The notes beneath the pieces are model-generated. The model was not told the origin of the DNA and did no database searches. It worked only from the letters and a program-made list of their open reading frames with translations. Position numbers and translations under genes: made by a program. From assembly GCF_901709675.1 (NCBI RefSeq), contig NC_051092.1, positions 317,501 through 381,500 of the forward strand: a stretch of 64,000 bases of DNA, in the 5' to 3' direction. This document shows, one piece after another, positions 56,899 to 64,000 of the stretch (positions are counted from its first letter, which is position 1; each line of letters starts with the position of its first letter). Origin of the DNA: Syngnathus acus (Eukaryota; Chordata; Actinopteri; Syngnathiformes; Syngnathidae).

Positions 56899-59198
56899 AT
56901 GCTGCTCACCAAACTGGGCTCAAGCTTGTCCTCCGCCGCGAGTAGCGTGGAGCTGCCGCCCATCAAAGCACAACAAGGTAAACACCACAGCATTCCTCTT
57001 AAAACAACTTTCTAATTCTATTTATTCTAACGTCCAATTTCAGCCGCCCTCCTGTTCAGTCATGTTAGCGTGTTTATAACTGCTCATAATTGCTCGTTAT
57101 TGCTTATGTATTTAACGATGGGATTTTGTTCTGTGTCTCTCAGTCCAAGAAGAAGTGCCTCCATTTGAGAAGGTGTACCGAGTGGATTCGGTTCTGGGCA
57201 GCGGGGGCTTCGGGACTGTCTACTCGGCCGTCCGCGTGGTGGACGGCGTGCCGGTAGGCGCTGCTTTTGTTTTGCTCTGTAGCACGTGGGAGGGGGGGGG
57301 GGGGGTGGCTGGAGGACGGGATGGCTGGAGGATGGGGTGGCTGGAGGATGGGGTGGCTGGAGGATGGGGTGGCTGGAGGCGTTCAGCGAAACGACATCCG
57401 CTGCGGGGCATTTCAAATAACATATCGACATGTCTTTGACGTGCATGTCGAGTGACATACTTGCAGGCAGTCATGTTAAATTGACCAACGTTACATGAGT
57501 AACCGATCAAGAATAACAATCGCTATACAATGAAGTAAGCAGAGTTGTAACTGGTGGACGTTTTCATTTGATTTTGAAGGCAACGTTTCCGGTACGCATT
57601 TTCACAAATAAGCAATATTTTGTCAATGTCTCTTGATATATTTGAAATGTATTTTTTGCTGTGATAAAGCCGCATTCCATTTGTGGTTTTAACATCTTTT
57701 TGTCGTTGTGTCAATGCAGGTAGCTGTGAAACATGTGTCCAGAGACAAAGTGACTGAGTGGGGCTCTTTGGTGAGTTGGTTGTTTGTTTGTTTGGTTGGT
57801 TTTCAATTCAAATTTGGGTGGCACGCTAAGTTCTAGTTAGCACGTCTGCCTCAAATGAAAGCTGAAATGAAAAGGAAAACTAAATATTAGTCGTTAAGTA
57901 GATCTTGGTCAATTCGACTAAATAGAATGAATAGTATATACCCAAATCTGACAATTACATGAGAACAAAAGTAAAAAATAAGTCAATATGAAGTGATGAA
58001 AAAATAAAGAATTATGCACAAGGAGGAAAAATGAGAAAAATCATTTACAATATTAAAAAATGGAATTGGAATCATTTCACTCGTGAATGAAACCTGACTT
58101 GTGCAGTCATGGTAATTTCATGATTGTCATTGCCACAGCTGGAGTGATCTTTTTTTTTCTTCTGTAATTTGACCACCACTTCTATTCTCCCTTGGATAGT
58201 GTGGTAGCGTGGTTCCGCTGGAGATTGTGCTATTGAAGAAGGTGGGCGGGGCCTTCGACGGCGTAGCGCGCCTGCTGGACTGGCGGGAACACCCCGACGG
58301 CTGGCTGATGGTTTTGGAGCGCCCCGAGTTGGGCCAAGACCTCTTTGACTACATCACGGAGCGTGGCGCCTTGGATGAGGCGGTGGCGCGCGGCTTCTTC
58401 CGCCAGGTGCTAGAGGCGGTGCGCCACTGCTACGCGTGCGGCGTGGTCCACCGCGACATCAAGGATGAGAACCTGGTGGTGGACCTGCGCACCGGCCAGA
58501 TCAAACTCATCGACTTTGGATCGGGGGCCCTGCTCAGAGAAGGAATTTACACAGACTTTGATGGTGAGTTTGAGAAAAGCGCAATCTAAATCCAATGCTG
58601 TCGCTGCCAATCCAATCCACGTCGTTGGTCAATTTTCTGCTCTAAAGACCTCAAACTTTGTCAGCGTCCCAAACCGTTCTGAATCGGGCTCACTCGGCTT
58701 TCTGATTGATTCCATGCTGATTGTGTGTTCAGGCACTCGTGTGTACAGTCCCCCGGAGTGGATCCGTCTCCGCCGCTACCGCGGCCGCTCTGCCGCCGTG
58801 TGGTCTCTCGGGGTACTGTTGTACGACATGGTGTGCGGAGACATCCCTTTCGAGCACGACGACGACATCCTCAGTCGGCAACTACGCTTCGGCGTCGGCG
58901 TCTCCTCGGGTACCGGCGACCTTCGCGCTTCCTGTCTCTTGAGACGTGTCGTACTGAGCAGCCAGAATTCCAACAAACTTGGAGTTCCTGCTGGATGGTA
59001 CCTTACCTTTCCTCTTATCTTGTGACAGATTGCCGGCAACTGATCGGCTGGTGCCTCAGCCTGGAGCCGCGCGCGCGTCCAACCCTGGAGCAGATGCTCC
59101 TGCACCCGTGGGTGACCTGCGATAGTAGCAATGAGAAGGACGAAGAGGAAGCGAAAGGAGGCGCCACATTCCATGCGGCATCTCAGGAAAGCGTCTGA
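56899..59198 (+). CDS. pim3: PIM3 serine/threonine kinase
   Basis: Constitutively active survival kinase of the CAMK group. Six exons: 56,899-56,977; 57,144-57,253; 57,720-57,770; 58,200-58,563; 58,733-58,909; 59,029-59,198 (316 residues; human PIM3 326). Glycine loop [13 protein letters not shown], catalytic Lys in [11 protein letters not shown], hinge [20 protein letters not shown], catalytic loop [23 protein letters not shown], activation segment [15 protein letters not shown], and [20 protein letters not shown]. Start [10 protein letters not shown] agrees with the PIM family (MLLSKFGSL). PIM kinases are controlled mainly at transcript and translation level, and lack a regulatory domain. 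Same strand as ftsj1. Intron 2 holds a minisatellite and intron 3 a SINE fragment. Confidence 0.95.
57288..57380. repeat. Poly-G and 16-bp minisatellite in pim3 intron 2
   Basis: A run of about 15 G is followed by about five copies of GGCTGGAGGATGGGGT. Strongly G-rich on the transcribed-sense strand, so G-quadruplex formation is plausible. Confidence 0.85.
57815..57853 (+). repeat. tRNA-derived SINE fragment
   Basis: GGGTGGCACGCTAAGTTCTAGTTAGCACGTCTGCCTCA resembles the start of fish tRNA-type SINEs (GGCGGCACGGTGG...GTTAGCACGTCTGCCTCA). Only the head remains. Inside pim3 intron 3. Confidence 0.5.
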
Positions 59199-59799
59199 TC
59201 GAAAATTAAGAGGCAGGCGCTGGTCTTCTCAGGTTGTTTTTTTGTTTTGTTTCTTCTTCACGTTGTAGCAATCGTCAGTTCCTCGTGCACAGTCAATGCA
59301 ATGATACGCTTGGATATATTTGATATATATTTGATATTCGTGCGAGCATATTTTCTATACATTTATTTATAGAGAACATTCCACGTTATTTATACACTAC
59401 ATTTTTCAAAATGTTTTTTTTTTATTTTGTTTTACTCTTGCCATGTTTTTTGGGGGGGGCGGGTTTTGTGTTTTTAATAATTTTACTACTGAAGCATATT
59501 GCTGCATATTAAGGGATAAATTGTTACAACACTTTAAAGGGGGGGGGGGGGGTGTCAAGTAAAAAATTGTGTTTCCAATAATATGTTCTATACGGCCATC
59601 ATGTCATCTTCAGTTGACAGCAAATGGCCGCCCTCTGGGAGGGAAAAAACAATTGGTTTGTTCCGCTCCATTCATATTGCACAATGGCAATATTAATCAG
59701 AAAGCCGTTGCACCACAAGGAGCCGTATAGAACGGTGTAAAGGACATCTTTTGACTTGACTTCCACTCAAATTTCTTGTTTTGGTGTGATAATGCATCA

Positions 59800-59805
59800 A
59801 ATAAA
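59800..59805 (+). promoter_or_regulatory. Polyadenylation signal candidate for pim3
   Basis: AATAAA about 600 bp past the pim3 stop, after a long AT-rich 3' UTR-like stretch. Confidence 0.5.
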
Positions 59806-59879
59806 TATGCCTCCACAAGTATTTTTGTTGCACATTTTTTCTTGATGAAACCTTTTATATCAATATGTTTCATTTCTGG

Positions 59880-59950
59880 CCAGAGTAGTGATTCGAACCA
59901 AGAACCGCAGGACTGAGGCAGATGTGCTAACCACTAGGAGTGAGCCAGAT
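59880..59950 (-). repeat. tRNA-derived SINE fragment
   Basis: On the minus strand the text reads TGGCTCACTCCTAGTGGTTAGCACATCTGCCTCAG...TTGGTTCGAATCACT, with a polymerase III B-box-like GGTTCGAATC. Same family as the fragment at 57,815. Confidence 0.6.
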
Positions 59951-60659
59951 TACTCATTGAATGAACCAAAAGTTGGTATTCAGTATGTAAAAAAAGAAAA
60001 AGTACAAGGAAACTCTTCTATTACATTTGCTTTATTAAAACTCGTTTGCAGATCTAAGTAAAGGCAAAAGATGATTCGAAAATGTTTTCAATCTATTTGA
60101 TTTGGATTTCACTTTAATCATTCTAATTCCGTCCAGGAATTCTCCCTTGTTTTATTTGAAGTGCTTATTTGAGTTGGGCGTTTTGAGTGGCAACGTTGTC
60201 TTTTTGAACAGGCGCTTGGGGACAGCTTCTAAGGGGGTCCTACCGGCCGGGTATCAAACGGAATCGCCTTTTCTGCCGTAAGCTTAGCATAACAATTTAA
60301 GCGAAAATACGTCGTTCATCGTCAAAATCATGCACCAGTTTAGTCAAAATGAATTATTCGTGTCTATAACTACTTTACGTTTCGAGCATTCATGTTAATC
60401 GCTAATCGTTTTCAACCAAACAAATCTCCTGTGTGCACATGGCACTAAAACTGACGTTGAAAAGCAATTGAAACGATGTACTTAGGAGATTTAAAAACGG
60501 TGAATGGACTAAAACAAAATCCATACGACATGCCTTTACATCGGCTATCACGTAACGAGTCGAATGTCAGCCGTTTGCGCACGAACCCTTTTGGAAAGAC
60601 AAGTTTGTTTGTTTGTATGGTCGGTCGTCTAACATGATGTTGATGATGATAATATTGTC

Positions 60660-60752
60660 CGGCAGAGGAGGCTGGTCGGAGGCTGGGCAGAGGAGGCTGG
60701 TCGGAGGCTGGTCGGAGCTTGGTCAGAGGCTGGTCGGAGGCTGGTCGGGATG
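60660..60752 (+). repeat. GGCTGGTCGGA minisatellite abutting the ftsj1 start
   Basis: About seven copies of an 11-15 bp unit (GAGGCTGGTCGG) run directly into the start codon: the last copy reads GGCTGGTCGGGATGGGG, so the ATG context is partly made of repeat. Confidence 0.85.
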
Positions 60753-62751
60753 GGGCGCTCGTCCAAAGACAAACGGGACATTTACTACCGTCTGGCCAAA
60801 GAGGAAGGCTGGAGAGCGAGGAGCGCCTTCAAACTGCTGCAGCTCGACGAGGAGTTCAACCTGTTCACTGGTTAGTGACCGACTGCAAATCTCTGGAGGG
60901 CAACAGTACATGAAGGAGCCACAATGATACATCTAACCGCCGTATTTGGAAAATGAGCATTGTTTTGCCTTGCTTGTGCCTTTTTGTTTGCGGTGACGTC
61001 AGGTGTGAACAGGGCCGTGGATCTCTGCGCGGCTCCTGGCAGCTGGAGTCAAGTTCTTAGCCGCAAACTCAGGTAGACAAACTTGGCGCGCAACATCCAT
61101 TCAACAAGAGTGAGGGCTGCTCTTTGATGCAAAATAAATAAAGGGATGTCTAAAGTCCAGCGCCATCGGATCAAGGACGCTGACCAGCCTCAAATTCGTC
61201 TGGATTTGAAACAAGTCTATTGTTGTTTAGATATCACGGGGAAAGGTCTGAGGGCGGTGAAGATGTGACGATTGTGGCGGTGGACCTGCAGGCTATGGCT
61301 CCTTTGCCAGGAGTCACGCAGATTCAAGGAGATATCACCAAGGTGAGAATCAAGTTGAATTACCAAAACAAAGTCCATACCAGGTTCTTATAGCATCGAT
61401 TTATGGAAGCGGCCAAAGATTATCTGTTGAAAGCACACAATGCACAGGCTAACGAAACTAATGCGCATCACGCGACGTCCTCTCGTCTCAGGTGTCGACG
61501 GCCGAGGAGATCGTCCGCCATTTTGAGGGGCCGCCCGGCCGACTTGGTGGTGTGCGACGGCGCTCCTGATGGTCAGAGTCTCGGGCGCCGCACCCGCCAG
61601 ATGCGCATCCCTCACATGCTGTTGTTTTGTCGCCGTAGTAACGGGCCTCCATGACGTGGACGAGTACATTCAGGCCCAGCTGCTCCTGGCTGTGAGTTGC
61701 CACGGTTGCTCTTACACAAGGACGGCAGTCGTTTTAACTGTTGTCGTTTTTTTTGGAGCTTCAGGCGCTGAACATCACCACCCACGTTCTTAAACCAGGA
61801 GGAACATTTGTGGCGAAGGTTGGTTCGTGTTCTACTGTTAAAACTCGATGTCTGTTTTTGCTGTGCGTAAATGCCACGCGTGTCTTTCCTTTCTTGTGTA
61901 TTTTCCCCCCCCCCCCCGCCCTCGTCAGATCTTCCGAGGCAAAGACGTGACGCTGTTGTACTCGCAGCTCAAGATCTTTTTCAGCGGCGTGACGTGCGCC
62001 AAGCCTCGCAGCAGCCGCAACTCCAGCATAGGTCCGTTGGCGCCTTTATCAGCGTTGAGGAGCACCTTCAGTTCTCTCTGGCTCTCGTTTCACGCGTTCT
62101 TTCTGCTGGCGTGCAGAAGCGTTTGTGGTGTGTCAGAACTACTGTCCTCCAGAAGGTTACGTGCCCAACATGTCCAACCCTCTGCTGGATCACTCCTATG
62201 GTAACGGCAGATGAATCATTTATAATGATTAAGTCAAGTTTGTTTTTCACAATTGGATGAGCGTATTCTAACGATGAGTGTTTTTCGTTCCGGAAATGTG
62301 CCGTGATTTTTGTGCAATTCCTGAACAAGTTGTGATGAGAAATGTGATCGTTTCCTATGGCACATTGGTTTACAGAAGCCTGGTGTTCTTTATTCGATAT
62401 TTTTTAATCAGATGTAGACTTCAACCAGTTAGAAGGTCCAAACCGCATCATTGTTCCCTTCCTGGCGTGCGGCGACCTTAGCGCCTTTGATTCCGACAGA
62501 ACCTACCCTCTGCAGGTGAAGTCGCACTTGATGACAAATGCTCAGTGAATGCCCTTCAAATTTGACTTGGCTCAAATTTCCTGCAGCTGGACGCCAGCAA
62601 GGCGTACCGGTACACGCCCCCTACCCAGCCGCCCATCAGCCCCCCTTACCAGCAGGCCTGCCACCTCCGCAAGAACAACCTGCTCTCCAAGGAGGAGCCT
62701 CCTTCTGCAACTGGGCCGCAACAGAGCCGAGACCAGGCGCAGGCCGACTGA
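60750..62751 (+). CDS. ftsj1: tRNA 2'-O-methyltransferase FTSJ1, with a frameshift in this sequence
   Basis: SAM-dependent enzyme that methylates ribose at tRNA anticodon-loop positions 32 and 34. Ten exons: 60,750-60,870; 61,003-61,072; 61,231-61,342; 61,492-61,571; 61,639-61,691; 61,765-61,818; 61,929-62,031; 62,117-62,200; 62,412-62,515; 62,587-62,751. Start [20 protein letters not shown] is typical. The SAM site [33 protein letters not shown] and [17 protein letters not shown] follow, with K-D-K-E-type catalytic residues expected in these blocks. Exon 4 is 80 nt where 79 would keep phase: the frame of [13 protein letters not shown] hits TGA at 61,567-61,569, while [11 protein letters not shown] continues one frame over. 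The extra base lies around the GGGG at 61,527-61,530. All other exons are intact, so an assembly or sequencing error in a G run is as likely as a real mutation. About 314 residues otherwise. Confidence 0.9.
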
Positions 62752-64000
62752 GTTTTAGAAGCATTGATGGCACCGGCTCATGTTTTAAATGGTTTTTATT
62801 TGAGGGCTTTGCTTTCTACGTCCATTGTTTGTCTGTGTGCCCTGACTGACCACTGACTTGCGAGTGTGGCTGCTCAGAATCTTGCCCAAAACTTCTTATT
62901 TGGAGTTCAGGAAAATGAGTCGATGGATATTAAAAAGTGTTTTGCACTTATTTTTTTAAGACCACAGTGGAAACAAAAAAAACATTTTATAGAAATTCAG
63001 ATTTGATTTTTTAAGGCTTGGTTCACAACGTTTTAAATGCTGTGTTGTTGAAAAGATTGGAAAAGCTTCGACTCGACCACTTCCTGGTTTGCCTACGTGT
63101 GACGTCATGACGCAGAGGACTGGCAGCCGCATTGTTGTTGGGGGAAGAGACGCGAAGCAGAGCAGAGCAGAGCAGAAGCGCAGCTCGACAGCTCGGCCCG
63201 AGCACCGCAACGATCTAGCGCCAGCACAGCCACCAAATTTGCTGGCGCCGTCGAATTCTTTGCGGCCCGGGCCTTGTGTCGCTCTGGATACTCGGCGGAT
63301 CTGCTCGGTTCTCGTTGGGTTGGGCAGCGAGCGCCGGCTGGATGCGGATTTAACCTAACCGCCGCTGGGGCTCCGCAGGCCTCGACGCCATTGCTACTAG
63401 TCCTGCTCTCCTAAAGCGGAATTCCCGATCAAATTCAGGTGAGGTTAGCCTCGGTACAACCTTTTCATGTCCCCTCGTCTATCACCAAGCCCGGGTGGTC
63501 GTCAGACATAAATGTTGACAGCAGGGAGGATGTGACAACTTTTTTTTTTTTTTTTTTTTAAATCCCCCCGTGGGTTTTTCTTGTTGTGTTGGTCGCCATA
63601 TTGCCCCCCCCACCCCCCCCCCCCCCGCCCTCACTGTTCCTTTGAGCAGGCTAACCGCGGCTAGCGACCTCGACCGAGCGTTTATCCGAGACACGGTGGG
63701 GCTTTTGGCTCTACTAAACATTAAAACAACTTTTCCCGGTAAGGCATTTCCCAGGTGGTGGGACTGTTGCGTTCTAAAACAAAACGGCGTCTTGGCCGAG
63801 CGGACATTAGCCGCGTTTGCTAACTTGTCCACGTTCGATCAGAGGGGTCGAGCCGGCGGAGGCAAGCTGGGGTCGCTGCGGAGGAGCGGAGCACCCCGCC
63901 TCCTTTCTTTCTTTCTTTCTTCGTCACGCTCCTCACAATAACCGCTTCGAAGAGAAGTAAAAAAAAAAATTGGCCTAGTGAAGGGGGAAAAAACAACTTT
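62752..64000. other. ftsj1 3' region and probable 5' end of another gene
   Basis: AT-rich ftsj1 3' UTR to about 63,060. Then GC- and CpG-rich DNA (63,100-63,440) ending in AAATTCAG|GTGAGG at 63,438/63,439, a good splice donor. This looks like the untranslated first exon of a + strand gene extending beyond the window. A long T run (63,540-63,559) and C runs (about 63,604-63,627) follow in the presumed intron. No coding sequence is identified. Confidence 0.5.
63160..63438 (+). promoter_or_regulatory. Candidate CpG promoter and non-coding first exon
   Basis: CpG-dense block with a consensus-like donor at its right end and no in-frame homology to any family I know. The left limit is arbitrary. 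Confidence 0.4.

Larger units (their letters stand above)
59199..60749. other. pim3 3' UTR and pim3-ftsj1 intergenic region
   Basis: AT-rich 3' UTR with ATTTA-like words, a G run at 59,541-59,552, and AATAAA at 59,800-59,805 as the likely pim3 end. A SINE fragment follows, then DNA without features to the GGCTGGTCGGA repeat that runs into ftsj1. Confidence 0.55.

Overview
The window is vertebrate nuclear DNA, almost certainly from a ray-finned (teleost) fish with a compact genome. Every protein gene is split by GT-AG introns, many only 60-300 bp. The encoded proteins are vertebrate families, the intergenic DNA is full of short tandem repeats (GGCT, GCTC, GGGA and CA runs), and there are hAT-type and tRNA-derived repeat remnants. 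The species cannot be fixed from the sequence.

Layout. Positions 1-14,600 hold no gene I can support, only microsatellites and a few candidate conserved non-coding patches. Then follow tmpo/LAP2 (+, 14,888-16,712), gtse1 (-, 18,743-21,674), a plasma-membrane Ca2+ pump of the atp2b1 type (+, 23,692-30,582), bet1l (+, 31,744-32,910), deaf1 (+, 33,871-37,687), dopamine receptor drd4 (-, 38,421-40,577), a cytosolic 5'-nucleotidase I family gene (-, 41,904-43,653), gramd4 (+, 45,627-49,384), cdhr5 (-, 50,435-55,399), a tRNA-Asn(GTT) gene (+, 56,018-56,091), pim3 (+, 56,899-59,198) and ftsj1 (+, 60,750-62,751). A CpG-rich, probably untranslated first exon of a further + strand gene lies near the right edge. 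I traced exon boundaries for all genes. Exon phases agree throughout except for one extra base in ftsj1. The 3' end of gramd4 exon 1 is unresolved.

These genes do not form one pathway. The interest is in linkage and in small structural events. deaf1-drd4-cdhr5 (with bet1l) corresponds to human 11p15.5, gtse1/gramd4/pim3 to 22q13, and tmpo/atp2b1 to 12q21-23, so the window joins several ancestral blocks.

The most notable observations are: a very recent 190-bp tandem duplication inside deaf1 that adds an in-frame 42-residue exon; a one-base frameshift in ftsj1; a 5'-nucleotidase whose presumed nucleophile Asp is Cys; a Ca2+ pump whose splice-site-C intron is too short for the usual alternative exon; a GC-AG intron and an in-frame minisatellite intron in deaf1; and a 762-bp hAT-type element with a perfect 8-bp target duplication. 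I found no new multi-gene system.
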